From positions 124,001-188,000 of the forward strand of contig CANRBF010000001.1 in assembly GCA_947628795.1 (NCBI GenBank): 64,000 bases of DNA, written 5' to 3'. This DNA comes from an uncultured Monoglobus sp. Its GTDB lineage: Bacteria > Bacillota > Clostridia > Monoglobales > Monoglobaceae. The position numbers were made by a program, and so were the translations under genes. The notes below the pieces were generated by a model. It saw only the letters and a program-made list of their open reading frames with translations. It was not told where the DNA came from and did not search any database. Positions within the stretch are counted from its first letter, which is position 1, and each line of letters starts with the position of its first letter. Shown here piece by piece: positions 14,845 to 24,217 of the stretch.

Positions 14845-17800
14845 ATGAGAAAAATATTATCCGCAATGCTGTGTTTGATTTTGGCGGTCTCTGCCGCGCC
14901 GCGGGCGGTGTTTTCGGAATCCGAAGCCGTGACGATCACCGAAGCCTCCGGCTGGTTCGAGTCGGCTTACGCCGAGTGGAGCGGAGCGGGCATTGACACC
15001 GTGAACGCGTATATCAAACCCGAAGGCGGCGAGTACGCGCCTATTGACCGCGAGCTTTTGCGCGAGTACAAAAACGGAACGCGCCGCGTTGACGCGGTCG
15101 GTCTTTCGGCCGGAAGCTATCGAATAAAAATAGTTCCCGCGGAAAACGGCGCCGAGGACGAGAGCCTCGCGGCGGAAACCGAAATACTCTCGGTCGGCTC
15201 TTACCCGAGAGAGGGTTTCGCTTTCAGCGCACAATCCCCCGAAAAGGACGCGAGCGGCGGCTATGAGCCTGACGGAACACCCAAAGACGGCGCGGACATA
15301 ATTTACGTCTCAAACGGCAACAAAGACCGCGTTATGATAGACGGGATACCCAAAGACGGCGTCGGGCTCGTGAGCATATTTGACTTCCGCGAGCGGAACA
15401 AGATCACCACGCCGCTGATCGTTCGGCTTATCGGCAGAGTTGACATGCCCGAGGGTATGGAAAAATATCTGCTCGGTATCCGCAATACCAAAAACGTGAC
15501 AATAGAAGGCGTAGGCGAGGACGCGGCTATCCACGGATGGGGAATAACATTCAAAGAATCCTCGAATATCGAGCTGCGCAACTTCGCGATAATGTGGTAC
15601 GGCGGCGGCACCGACAGCGACGCCACGGCTCTTGACGGAAACAACGACAACATCTGGATACACAACCTTGAATACTTTTACGGCGCTCACGGTCCCGATA
15701 CCGATCAGAGCAAAGGCGACGGCAGTATTGACATGAAAAATCAGTCGGACTACGTGACGATATCATACAATCATTTCTGGGATTCGGGAAAGACCACATT
15801 CACCGACAGCCCCGACGGCGCCTCAACAAAAACCCACGTCACCTATCATCACAATCACTTTGACCACTCGGATTCGCGCCACCCCAGATGCGTGGGAAGC
15901 GACGTTCATATGTACAACAACTATTATGACGGCGTTTCAAAGTACGGCATAGGCGCGGCCAAAGGCTCGTGCATATTCGCCGAGAACAATTATTTCAGAT
16001 ACTGCGCCAGACCCATGATAATCTCGAGTCAGGGCAGCGACGTTTATAACTCGAGCAAAAAGAATTACAGCGGCGACGGCACGCTGTCCGGCCAGGCGGG
16101 CGGAATGATAAAAGCCTTCGGCAATCATATGGGAGAATACGAGAGGTTTTACACTCAGCTTGACACTCCGAGCGACTTGGCTCCGGGAGTGAGCAACGCC
16201 GGTCATTTTGATTGTTATCTTGTATCAGACCGAGACGAGAAGGTGCCCGATACCTTCAAAGCGCTCAAGGGCGGCGCTGTGTATGACAACTTTGACACGG
16301 CGGCGAACATGTATGACTACAGCGCCGAAACAGCCGAAAACGCCGTTGAGACCGTTAAAAAATACGCGGGACGGATGAACGGCGGAGATTTTGAATACAC
16401 CTTCGAGAATTCGATCCAGGACAAAAACTATGACATAATACCCGAGCTTCAGACTTTGGTTGAAAACTATGACCCGCCGATCGCCAAAATCGGCGGAGAC
16501 GCGTCGCTGATCGTCGAGCAGCCGCCCGAACCGTCCGACGACAGGATAACGCACAATTTTACGACCCAAGGCACCGCGAGCAGCGTTTTTGAAATAAAAG
16601 GCTCGATCACCGACCTGTTCGGCATAATGCGGTACGACGCGGTCAACCTGACAAAATCCCTCAAGTTCGAGGGCAGCTCGTACATAAAATTCACGGCGCT
16701 CGGTCGGGGCATTATGACTCTGCTCGCCAATCCGTACCGCGGCTCGGTAAATGTCAAGGTAAACAACGAGGTCGTCCGCGGCGATCCCGAGACGGGACTT
16801 ATACAATTTAACGTGGAGCCCGGCGAGACATACAACATCACCCGCGACAGCGTTTCGTATCTGTTTTATCTTGTTCTGGAATACGACCCGAACAGCCCGA
16901 CAATAACGCCGCTTCCCACGCAGGAGCCCACATCGGCGCCCACCGTAAATCCGGGCGGTCCGACGCCCAACCCCGGCGGCGGCTCAGATCTTCCGCCAAG
17001 CGGCGGATATATCCATAATTTCACCGAAAGCGATATGAAAAGCGATTTTTACACAATAAGCGGCGCCACATCAAAGGACAGAGGATCTTTGGAATACGGC
17101 GGCATGACGCTTACAAACGCTTTTAAGCTGGGAAGCAGCTCGCGCATAAGCTTCACCGCTCCCGGAGACGGCGAAATGCTTTTGGTTTTCGGCGCATCAA
17201 GCACGCCGACGGCAAAGATCAACGGCGAGGCTGCGACGGGCAGCGGAAACACTTTGACATTTCCCGTAAATGGCGGCGAGAGCTATGATATCACAAAAAA
17301 CAGCGGAGAGCAGCTCATATACTACATGGCGCTGACTCTTGACGCGGCGGCAACAACCGAACCGAGCGGCGCTCCGTCGACCGAAAAGCCTACGGCGACA
17401 TCCGAGCCGAGCGACGCTCCGCCGACCGAAAAGCCTACGGCGACATCCGAGCCGAGCGGCGCCCCGCCGACCGAAAAGCCTACGGCGACATCCGAGCCGA
17501 GCGGCGCTCCGTCGACCGAAAAGCCTACGGCGACATCCGAGCCGAGCGGCGCCCCGCCGACCGAAAAACCTACGGCGACATCCGAGCCGAGCGGCGCCCC
17601 GCCAACCGAAAAACCTACGGCGACAATCGAGCCGAGCGGCGCCCCGTCGACCGAAAAACCTACGGCGACATCCGAGCCGAGCGGCGGCGCGTATTCGATA
17701 AAAGGCGCCCATAACTCAAATAACGCCTTGATCGCGAACGTGGAATACAGCGGTACAGGCGCGGCACCGAAAGCCACGCTGCTTGCCGCGAAATACAAAA

Positions 17801-17967
17801 ACGGCGTGCTGACCGACTTTGGTAACACGATCGAATTAAACGGAAGCGGGGAATATATAATAGAAAACTTCGCGGCGCAAAACGGTGAAAATATTATTTT
17901 GTTTATCTGGAGCGATACCGACGAAATAAAGCCGCTGTGCGAAAAATTTGAATTAAATAATAATTAA
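14845..17967 (+). CDS. Secreted pectate lyase, PL1, multi-modular
   Basis: 1040 aa. Signal peptide (1 to about 26), an N-terminal fibronectin-like unit (about 30-120), a PL1 parallel beta-helix (about 125-545) with DNIWIHNLEYF and the RxPxxR-type catalytic segment FDHSDSRHPRC, then two copies of a roughly 110-residue beta module (about 568-685 and 722-830; HNFT at the start, YNIT/YDIT near the end), which look like carbohydrate-binding units. A seven-copy 15-residue linker (EPSGAPPTEKPTATS) precedes a C-terminal domain of about 90 residues ending IWSDTDEIKPL, shared with the next gene. It cleaves homogalacturonan by beta-elimination outside the cell. No dockerin or sorting motif seen. RBS ATAGGGGG. 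Confidence 0.93.
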   Translation: MRKILSAMLCLILAVSAAPRAVFSESEAVTITEASGWFESAYAEWSGAGIDTVNAYIKPEGGEYAPIDRELLREYKNGTRRVDAVGLSAGSYRIKIVPAENGAEDESLAAETEILSVGSYPREGFAFSAQSPEKDASGGYEPDGTPKDGADIIYVSNGNKDRVMIDGIPKDGVGLVSIFDFRERNKITTPLIVRLIGRVDMPEGMEKYLLGIRNTKNVTIEGVGEDAAIHGWGITFKESSNIELRNFAIMWYGGGTDSDATALDGNNDNIWIHNLEYFYGAHGPDTDQSKGDGSIDMKNQSDYVTISYNHFWDSGKTTFTDSPDGASTKTHVTYHHNHFDHSDSRHPRCVGSDVHMYNNYYDGVSKYGIGAAKGSCIFAENNYFRYCARPMIISSQGSDVYNSSKKNYSGDGTLSGQAGGMIKAFGNHMGEYERFYTQLDTPSDLAPGVSNAGHFDCYLVSDRDEKVPDTFKALKGGAVYDNFDTAANMYDYSAETAENAVETVKKYAGRMNGGDFEYTFENSIQDKNYDIIPELQTLVENYDPPIAKIGGDASLIVEQPPEPSDDRITHNFTTQGTASSVFEIKGSITDLFGIMRYDAVNLTKSLKFEGSSYIKFTALGRGIMTLLANPYRGSVNVKVNNEVVRGDPETGLIQFNVEPGETYNITRDSVSYLFYLVLEYDPNSPTITPLPTQEPTSAPTVNPGGPTPNPGGGSDLPPSGGYIHNFTESDMKSDFYTISGATSKDRGSLEYGGMTLTNAFKLGSSSRISFTAPGDGEMLLVFGASSTPTAKINGEAATGSGNTLTFPVNGGESYDITKNSGEQLIYYMALTLDAAATTEPSGAPSTEKPTATSEPSDAPPTEKPTATSEPSGAPPTEKPTATSEPSGAPSTEKPTATSEPSGAPPTEKPTATSEPSGAPPTEKPTATIEPSGAPSTEKPTATSEPSGGAYSIKGAHNSNNALIANVEYSGTGAAPKATLLAAKYKNGVLTDFGNTIELNGSGEYIIENFAAQNGENIILFIWSDTDEIKPLCEKFELNNN
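17359..17673 (+). repeat. In-gene tandem repeat, seven 45-bp units
   Basis: Each unit encodes EPSG(A)P(P/S)TEKPTATS. Copies differ by a few third-position changes and a Pro/Ser and Gly/Asp swap. A partial eighth copy follows. Encodes a flexible linker; copy number is likely to vary between strains. Confidence 0.93.
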
Positions 17968-17986
17968 TATAAACGGAGGTATAGAA

Positions 17987-20800
17987 ATGAAAAAGAAGAT
18001 ATGTTTGATTTTGTCAATGTTCATGATCTTGGCGGCTGTGCCGAGCGGGATCGTCGGCGCGTCGGATACTGTCACGATCACAGCCTCAAACGGCTGGCTC
18101 GAGTCGGCCTACGCCGAGTGGACACCGCTTGACGGAGCCGACAGCTACAACGTTTACAGCAAAAAATCGGACGGCGAATACGTTAAACTGGACGCTCCGC
18201 TTGTGCGAGAGTATCCCGATTATTTCCGCGCCGACGCGCTCGGGCTCTCGGCCGGCGATTATACGCTTAAAATCGTCCCGGTAAAGGGCGGCGCGGAGCT
18301 CGCGGACGCGGCGGCGGAAACCGAACCGCTCACGGTTTTGGCGCACGACAGAAGCGGATTCGCGTTTTCGAAAAATTCGCCCGTCGGCACCGCGAGCGGA
18401 GCCTATAACGATGACGGAACATTAAAAGAAAACGCCGACGTGATCTATGTCACAAACGGCAACAAGGACACGGTGACGGTGAACGGCGATCCCTCGCAGG
18501 GAATAGGCCTGCCCGAGATCCTGCACTACCGCCAGCAGAAAAAAATCACCAAGCCTCTGGCGGTGCGCCTTATCGGCAGGGTCGAGGACCCCGCGGGACT
18601 TACGCGTCACACAGTCCAGATACAGGGCTGGGAGCAGAAAACCACGCCCATGGTAGACCAAAGCCTGACGATCGAGGGTGTGGGAGACGACGCCGCGGTA
18701 TACGGCTGGCTGATGTGCTTAAAGCGCATGGTCAACGTTGAGATACGGAACCTGGCCGTTATGTACGCCGGAGAGGGAGCCGAGGCGTCCTCGATAGAAA
18801 TGGACACCGACAACTTTAACATCTGGGTCCACAACTGCGACTTTTTGTACAACGCGCCCGGAAAGGATTCCGACCAGGCAAGGGGCGACGGCGCGGTAGC
18901 GTTTAAGTCAAGATCGAGCTATGTGACTGTCTCGTACAACCATATGTGGGACCTGGGCAAAAACTTTGTCTCGGGCGGCCCGTGGGAAAACAGCAATATG
19001 TACAGTTCCGAGGCTCACTATTATGCCACATACCACCACAACTGGTTTGACCACGGCGATTCGCGCATGCCCCGCTGCGTTGTGGGCGACAACCATGTTT
19101 ACAACAACTATTATGACGGCGTATCCATGTACGGCATAGGCGCGGCGATGAAGACCTCGGTGTTCTCGGAATGCAACTATTTCCGCAATGTGCCGCGGCC
19201 GATAATAATCGCCTCTCAGGGCAGCGACGTCTATGACAGCGCGACTGACACCTATCCCGAAAAGGGCACGCTTTCGGGTCAGATGGGCGGCATGGTAAAG
19301 TCGTGGGGCGATAAGTTTATAACGCCTCAGCAAAACTGGTGGCTCTGGGGAAAAGAAAAAAACACCGGCGAGTTTGACGTTTATAAAGTTGAAAATCGCA
19401 ATGATATCGTTCCCGACACCGTGCAGGCAAAAGTCGGAGACGACCGAGGCAAAGGCATTTACAACAACTTTGACACCGATCCCGACATTATGTATGAATA
19501 TACGTCGCAATCCGCGGAAGAAGCGGTCGAAATCGTTAAAAAATACGCGGGACGCGTTGAGGGCGGAGATTTTGAGTGGACATTTAACAACGCGGTCGAT
19601 GATTCGCACCACGGCATAAACCAAGCCCTGCTTGACAAGATAATGAAATACAGCTCGAGCGTGGTCTCGGTAGGCGGCGGACTTCCGCTGATCCCGCCCG
19701 AGCCCGAGCCGACAGCGACGCCCGATCCTTCGGTCACAGCCGACCCGAGCGCCACGGCTAAGCCCACAAGCGCGCCGGTCGCGCCTCCCGAGGGAGACGT
19801 GAAGCCGATACCCATAGGCGCGGACAGCTTTGCCAAGGACTGGAACAGCGGACAAAACATGTCGGCGGGCGACATATCCGCAGACGGATATGTGGGCTGC
19901 TATAAGGGCAACAAGAACGGCTACAAGAGCAACAGCTTCAGCGTCGACGGTGTTTCAATAACAAGAGGCTATCAGGCAAAGAGTGTCGACAGCCGCTCGT
20001 TCTACATCATCCCCGAAAGCGAATGTATGATCACCGTTTATTTCTACACGGGCGGCGAAAACACGCTGGGTCTGTACCTCAGCCCCTCAGCCGAGCCCGC
20101 GGCGGTCTGCGCTCCCGACCACGGCGGCGGTGATTACTCATTCACTTATCACTTTGAGAATGTAGGCTCCGCGCTGTATATCGCGAGTACGATGGGCGAC
20201 ATAAACATTGCCGGAATATCGATTCGCGCGGTGCCCGGCGGCTCGACAGCCGAGCCGAGCGAATCGACCGCACCCACAAAAGGACCTGCCGCCACAGCGG
20301 AACCCTCAAAAGAACCCGCGGTTTCGGCCGAGCCCTCAAAAGAGCCGGACGCCACAACGGAGCCCTCAAAAGAGCCGGACGCCACGGCGGAGCCTTCAAA
20401 AGAGCCGGACGCCACAGCGGAGCCCTCAAAAGAGCCGGACGCCACGGCGGAACCCTCAAAAGAACCGGACGCCACAGCGGAGCCTTCAAGCGCTCCCGCG
20501 ACCGAACCGCCCGCCTCAGAAGAGCCCGAGGCAAAAGGATACTCTGTAGTGAGCGCCGAAACGAGCTCGAACGGTCTGACCGCCAAAGTAAATTATGTCG
20601 GCGACGCGGCTCCGGATGCGCGGCTGATAGCCGCCAAATACAAAGACGGCGCGCTGAGCGGAATTAAAGATATCGAAATAAAAGGCGCCGGAGATTACGC
20701 GATGCCCGATTTTACATTGGACGAGGGCGAAACATACGCTCTCTATATATGGAGCGACCTAAGCGGCATAAAACCATACAGCGAAAAATTTGAAAAATAA
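17987..20800 (+). CDS. Secreted pectate lyase, PL1, tandem paralogue
   Basis: 937 aa. Starts 19 bases after the preceding lyase with a good GGAGG site, so the two form one operon. Signal peptide to about residue 27, the same N-terminal beta unit (GWLESAYAEWTPLDGADSYNVYSK), PL1 beta-helix (about 125-565) with FNIWVHNCDFLY and FDHGDSRMPRC, a short Pro/Thr linker, a different middle module (about 605-755, from VKPIPIGADSFAKDW; possible carbohydrate-binding domain), a six-copy AEPSKEPDAT linker, and the shared C-terminal domain ending LYIWSDLSGIKPY. Compared with the first paralogue it carries a different binding module and linker, so the pair may target different pectin structures. Confidence 0.93.
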   Translation: MKKKICLILSMFMILAAVPSGIVGASDTVTITASNGWLESAYAEWTPLDGADSYNVYSKKSDGEYVKLDAPLVREYPDYFRADALGLSAGDYTLKIVPVKGGAELADAAAETEPLTVLAHDRSGFAFSKNSPVGTASGAYNDDGTLKENADVIYVTNGNKDTVTVNGDPSQGIGLPEILHYRQQKKITKPLAVRLIGRVEDPAGLTRHTVQIQGWEQKTTPMVDQSLTIEGVGDDAAVYGWLMCLKRMVNVEIRNLAVMYAGEGAEASSIEMDTDNFNIWVHNCDFLYNAPGKDSDQARGDGAVAFKSRSSYVTVSYNHMWDLGKNFVSGGPWENSNMYSSEAHYYATYHHNWFDHGDSRMPRCVVGDNHVYNNYYDGVSMYGIGAAMKTSVFSECNYFRNVPRPIIIASQGSDVYDSATDTYPEKGTLSGQMGGMVKSWGDKFITPQQNWWLWGKEKNTGEFDVYKVENRNDIVPDTVQAKVGDDRGKGIYNNFDTDPDIMYEYTSQSAEEAVEIVKKYAGRVEGGDFEWTFNNAVDDSHHGINQALLDKIMKYSSSVVSVGGGLPLIPPEPEPTATPDPSVTADPSATAKPTSAPVAPPEGDVKPIPIGADSFAKDWNSGQNMSAGDISADGYVGCYKGNKNGYKSNSFSVDGVSITRGYQAKSVDSRSFYIIPESECMITVYFYTGGENTLGLYLSPSAEPAAVCAPDHGGGDYSFTYHFENVGSALYIASTMGDINIAGISIRAVPGGSTAEPSESTAPTKGPAATAEPSKEPAVSAEPSKEPDATTEPSKEPDATAEPSKEPDATAEPSKEPDATAEPSKEPDATAEPSSAPATEPPASEEPEAKGYSVVSAETSSNGLTAKVNYVGDAAPDARLIAAKYKDGALSGIKDIEIKGAGDYAMPDFTLDEGETYALYIWSDLSGIKPYSEKFEK
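20297..20476 (+). repeat. In-gene tandem repeat, six 30-bp units
   Basis: Units encode AEPSKEPDAT with small variants (the first reads AEPSKEPAVS), followed by a partial AEPSSAP. A linker different from that in the preceding gene. Confidence 0.92.
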
Positions 20801-20831
20801 TATAATATGATTTCTTCCCAATTATAAAAGC

Positions 20832-20857
20832 AAGGTCCCGACGCGCGTCGGGATCTT
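20832..20857. terminator. Bidirectional terminator between pectate lyase and rluD
   Basis: CCCGAC / GTCGGG with loop GCGC, extended by AAG-GT / AT-CTT pairs. It overlaps the rluD stop codon. Confidence 0.75.
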
Positions 20858-21770
20858 ACTTTTTCCTCAATATATCAATAACTTTTTGAAAATCGTCGGG
20901 CAGGTCGCAGGTAAACTCCATATACTCTCCGGTATCGGGATGGATAAATCCGAGCTTGTAGGCGCAAAGCAATTGACCGCTCAGATTAAACTCCTCTTTT
21001 TTCACGCCGTAGGTCTTGTCCCCGACGATGGGGTGTCCGTTTTTGGACATATGCACGCGTATCTGGTGAGTCCTTCCCGTCTCCAAAACGCACTCCGCGA
21101 GAGTGTATTTCGAAAATCTTTCAAGCACCCTGTAATGGGTGACTGCCTCTCTTGAGTTTTTGTCGGTTATCGTCATTTTTTTCCTGTCGGTCGGGTGCCG
21201 CCCGATCGGCGCGTCTATAGTTCCGCTGTCCTGCTTTATATTCCCGTGGACCAGCGTCTTATACGCCCTCGTAAGACTATGCTCCTTGATCTGCTCCGAC
21301 AGCTTTTGGTGGGCGTTGTCGTTTTTGGCCACCATCAAAAGTCCCGTTGTGTCCTTGTCTATCCTGTGAAGTATCCCCGGACGCTTTTCTCCGTTTATGC
21401 CGGACAGGCTGTCTCCGCAGTGAAACAGCAGCGCGTTTACCAGTGTTCCCGAATAATTCCCCGGCGCGGGGTGCACGACCATGCCGCGCGGTTTGTTGAC
21501 GATCAGCATTGAGCCGTCCTCATACACAATATCGAGCGGTATGTCCTCGGGCGTGATCTCAAGCTCCTCCGGGTCGGGCAAAACTACTTTTATCTCATCG
21601 CCCGCTCTCACCTTTCGGTTGGGCTTTGAAATTTCACCGTTCACGGTCACGCCGCCGCTTTCGATAAGCTTTTTTATATACGAGCGGGTTATGCCTTGGA
21701 GCCGTTCCGACGCCAGTTTGTCCAGTCTGCCGCTCATTTCTTCCGAAACGATTATCGTTTTAGTTTCCAT
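20856..21770 (-). CDS. rluD: Ribosomal large subunit pseudouridine synthase, RluD family
   Basis: 304 aa from ATG 21770 (an in-frame TTG six bases upstream is an alternative). Residues 12-75 are an S4 RNA-binding domain (GRLDKLASERL, SRSYIKKLIESGGVTVNG-like). The catalytic motif HRIDKDTTGLLMVAKN carries the aspartate nucleophile. GRTHQIRVHM is the typical C-terminal motif. It converts uridines of 23S rRNA to pseudouridine. The start overlaps the end of lspA (stop 21760-21762), as is common in Firmicutes (lspA-rluD), so translation is probably coupled. Confidence 0.94.
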   Translation of the reverse strand: METKTIIVSEEMSGRLDKLASERLQGITRSYIKKLIESGGVTVNGEISKPNRKVRAGDEIKVVLPDPEELEITPEDIPLDIVYEDGSMLIVNKPRGMVVHPAPGNYSGTLVNALLFHCGDSLSGINGEKRPGILHRIDKDTTGLLMVAKNDNAHQKLSEQIKEHSLTRAYKTLVHGNIKQDSGTIDAPIGRHPTDRKKMTITDKNSREAVTHYRVLERFSKYTLAECVLETGRTHQIRVHMSKNGHPIVGDKTYGVKKEEFNLSGQLLCAYKLGFIHPDTGEYMEFTCDLPDDFQKVIDILRKK

Positions 21771-22251
21771 TTTCAATATCCGCCTCGCTCTCGGATTTTT
21801 GAGGCTTTTCCGCGCCGCCGCCGAACAGGAAATGTATAACCAGAGCCGCCGCTCCTACGCACACCGCGATGTCCGCCACGTTGAACACGGGAAAATTTAT
21901 CAGCCGAAAATCCAGAAAATCAACGACATAGCCCTTTGACACTCTCTCTATCAGGTTGCCGACCGAGCCCGAGATCACCAGAGCCGCGCCCAGCTTCAGC
22001 CACACGTCGCGGCGCGGAGCCTTGAGCAAATATATAAAAAGCACCGCAAGAATAATAACGGATAATGTTATAAACACTATCCGTTTATTTTCCATCATAC
22101 CGAAGGCAATGCCGGTGTTTTCGACATAAGTCAGATGAAACACGCCGGGTATCAGAGGTATCCCCTCGCCCGCCGCCAGCGCCGCGAGCGCCCAATGTTT
22201 TGATATTATGTCAAGAATCAGGACTAATATCCCGATTATTATATAAAGCAT
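21760..22251 (-). CDS. lspA: Lipoprotein signal peptidase II
   Basis: 163 aa from ATG 22251 with AAAGGAGCGA upstream; a longer open frame to 22344 reads back into divIVA and is rejected. Four membrane helices. Conserved A8-family regions: VENTGIAFGM, GNLIERVSKGYVVDFLDF (catalytic Asp in VVDF) and FNVADIAV (second catalytic Asp). The usual GNLIDR is GNLIER here. It cleaves prolipoproteins before the lipidated Cys; substrates in this window include the VanX-like lipoprotein. Confidence 0.96.
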   Translation of the reverse strand: MLYIIIGILVLILDIISKHWALAALAAGEGIPLIPGVFHLTYVENTGIAFGMMENKRIVFITLSVIILAVLFIYLLKAPRRDVWLKLGAALVISGSVGNLIERVSKGYVVDFLDFRLINFPVFNVADIAVCVGAAALVIHFLFGGGAEKPQKSESEADIENGN

Positions 22252-22264
22252 AGATCGCTCCTTT

Positions 22265-22909
22265 TTACTTAGCGGCGACATACTCGCCCTTTTCGTTAAG
22301 CTCGATCTTGGGCAGCTCCTGCGTCGCTTTTTCAAGGGCGGCAACCACTCTCTGGTTGGCCGTGGGCTGAGCGTCCTCGGGCAGATCGGGTATATCGTTT
22401 ACCTCGTTCTTTATTATTTCGACCGCCTCGGCGCTCGAACGTATCTCCGAATCAGCCGCCGTGTTGAGTTTAGTATAGTCCTTTATTATCTCAAGCTGGG
22501 AATTGAGCAGCGAGACCATCTTGGCGCGGAACACCTCGACGCTGCGCTTCATTTCCTCATATCTGTAGTTGATGTCGGCGACCTCTTTTGCGGCGCGGTT
22601 TATTATCTCCGCCGCCTTGGTTTCGGCGTCGCGTATGATGACCTGCGCCTGACCCTGGGCGTTTGTCTTTATGTCATCGCCCGCGCCCTTCGCGACCGTC
22701 AGGGCGTTTTTGAGCGTGTCCTCCATCGCCTTGTACTGTTTCACGGCGTCGCTGAGCATTCCTATTCTGTCCATCGCCGAGAGATTTTCGCGGTATATCT
22801 TGTCATAGTCGAGAGCGACCTCTCTCATAAAATTATTGACCTCGGATATGCTGTAGCCGCGCATTTCTTTTTTAAACTCTTTGTTTTCTATATCTGTGGG
22901 TGTTATCAT
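22265..22909 (-). CDS. divIVA: Cell-division protein DivIVA
   Basis: 214 aa from ATG 22909 behind GGAGGA. The conserved N-terminal membrane-binding segment ITPTDIENKEFKKEMRGYS is followed by VNNFMREVALDYDKIY and long coiled coils to about residue 170, then a Pro-poor tail. DivIVA marks curved membrane at poles and septa and recruits division or wall factors. It lies in the sepF-ylmH-divIVA-lspA order that is typical of Firmicutes, 13 bases upstream of lspA. Confidence 0.95.
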   Translation of the reverse strand: MITPTDIENKEFKKEMRGYSISEVNNFMREVALDYDKIYRENLSAMDRIGMLSDAVKQYKAMEDTLKNALTVAKGAGDDIKTNAQGQAQVIIRDAETKAAEIINRAAKEVADINYRYEEMKRSVEVFRAKMVSLLNSQLEIIKDYTKLNTAADSEIRSSAEAVEIIKNEVNDIPDLPEDAQPTANQRVVAALEKATQELPKIELNEKGEYVAAK

Positions 22910-22944
22910 ATTATCCTCCATCTGTCTCTTTATTTTCCAATATA

Positions 22945-23697
22945 CTAAATATACTTGTCGATTATTACGCTCACGCGGCCTTTGCGGGTAGTGCCGCGGA
23001 TCTCCGAAAGCCTGAATCTGCCAAAGCCTCTGATCGAGAGCATATCTCCCTCCTTCACGGCCGCGGACGAGTTTTTGGCAGTCTCGAAATTAAGCTTAAC
23101 GTTCTCGCTTTTTATCATATCCGCCGCCTTTCCGCGGGCGATCCCGGCCGCCGCCGACACCGCGCAGTCAAGCCTGAGGCTTGAAACCGTCGCCGCGATC
23201 GGCTTGACCGGCTTTTTGGGGATGATGATTTCCGACAAATTTCGCCGCGTAACGCGCACGCCGTGACGGCCGATTTTTGTCAGATTTTCACCGACATAGC
23301 TCAGCATCGCGGGTTTTATGAAAACATAGCATTTGTCGGGCATCGGAGCTATATCGCCGATATTTTCGCGCTTTATCCCGAGCCCCATAAGGCTGCCCAG
23401 AAAGTCGCGGTGGGAGAGCTTTGATATATCCCTGCCCGTTATCTCAAGAACGGTTATTATCTCGTCATAGTTCGCCTCGACATACTCGGGGCGGCAAATC
23501 AGCATCCGTCTCTCCGCCTCGTCGTATCCGCCGAAAAACTCCCACTTGATATCCGAGGGAGCCGCGAACCTGATCTCTCTTTCGATCAGCATCCGCTCTC
23601 TCGGATCTAGAAACCCGAGAGACTTGACCGAATACTGTCTCTCGCACAGATTGATCGCGTCAAGCGCCTTTTTTATTATAAGCTTATCGTCCTGCAA
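22945..23697 (-). CDS. ylmH: YlmH-type S4-domain RNA-binding protein
   Basis: 250 aa. N-terminal YlmH domain (FLDPRERMLIEREIRFA, EFFGGYDEAERRMLI) and C-terminal S4 domain (SSLRLDCAVSAAAGIARGKAADMI, then GDMLSIRGFGRFRL). YlmH homologues bind the ribosome or peptidyl-tRNA in stalled-ribosome rescue and also affect division in some species. It lies between sepF and divIVA, 10 bases after sepF. Confidence 0.94.
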   Translation of the reverse strand: MQDDKLIIKKALDAINLCERQYSVKSLGFLDPRERMLIEREIRFAAPSDIKWEFFGGYDEAERRMLICRPEYVEANYDEIITVLEITGRDISKLSHRDFLGSLMGLGIKRENIGDIAPMPDKCYVFIKPAMLSYVGENLTKIGRHGVRVTRRNLSEIIIPKKPVKPIAATVSSLRLDCAVSAAAGIARGKAADMIKSENVKLNFETAKNSSAAVKEGDMLSIRGFGRFRLSEIRGTTRKGRVSVIIDKYI

Positions 23698-23707
23698 ATT
23701 AAATCAA

Positions 23708-24157
23708 TTAACGGCCGTAACCGTATTCCTCGGCCGCGTCTTCCTCGACTCCCACGTTGCAGGGAGTGATCAGGAATATGTGGTTCGCGACCTTTCTGAT
23801 ATCTCCGTCCAAAGCGTAAACCGCTCCGCTCAAAAAGTCAACGACCCTGCGGGACACGGTCTTGTCCACATACTCAAGATTGACAACGATCGGCTTTCTC
23901 TCCTTGAGGTGGTTCGCGATATCGCGGGATTCCTCAAAATTTCCGGGCTGCATGATAACCAGCTTCATCTGGGGAGCATCCTCAAATTTGCTTGCGCGCG
24001 AGCTGCGGCCCGCGGACCTGCGGCTGGGCATATAGCTCTCATTCGCCATCGGCTCGTCGTAATCGCCGCGATAATCATCGTAGAACTCTTCCTCTTCGTA
24101 GGTATCGCCGACGTCAACGCCCATCATGCTGTATATCTTGTCCATTATATTTCCCAT
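23708..24157 (-). CDS. sepF: Cell-division protein SepF
   Basis: 149 aa. N-terminal amphipathic start (MGNIMDKIYSMMG) that would bind membrane, an acidic/Tyr/Arg linker, then the compact SepF domain: MKLVIMQPGNFEESRDIANHLKE with RKPIVVNLEYVDK, RVVDFLSGAVYALDGDI and IFLITPCNV. It anchors FtsZ filaments and shapes the septum. RBS AGGAGG before ATG 24157. Confidence 0.96.
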   Translation of the reverse strand: MGNIMDKIYSMMGVDVGDTYEEEEFYDDYRGDYDEPMANESYMPSRRSAGRSSRASKFEDAPQMKLVIMQPGNFEESRDIANHLKERKPIVVNLEYVDKTVSRRVVDFLSGAVYALDGDIRKVANHIFLITPCNVGVEEDAAEEYGYGR

Positions 24158-24217
24158 TTTTTAATCCTCCTGAACATCAGTATTTTAGTATATATAAAAA
24201 TTTAATAATTTACGAAT

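Noticed and set aside
17359-17673. CRISPR-like regular repeats
   Set aside because: Units are contiguous, in frame and without spacers; they encode a protein linker. No cas genes in the window.
17197-17828. Arg- or Gly/Val-rich open frames antisense to the first pectate lyase linker
   Set aside because: Products of the 45-bp period, which keeps all frames open. No start signals.
20142-20586. Open frames of the RAPLWRPALL / EGSAVASGSF type antisense to the second linker
   Set aside because: Same cause: shadows of the 30-bp linker repeat.
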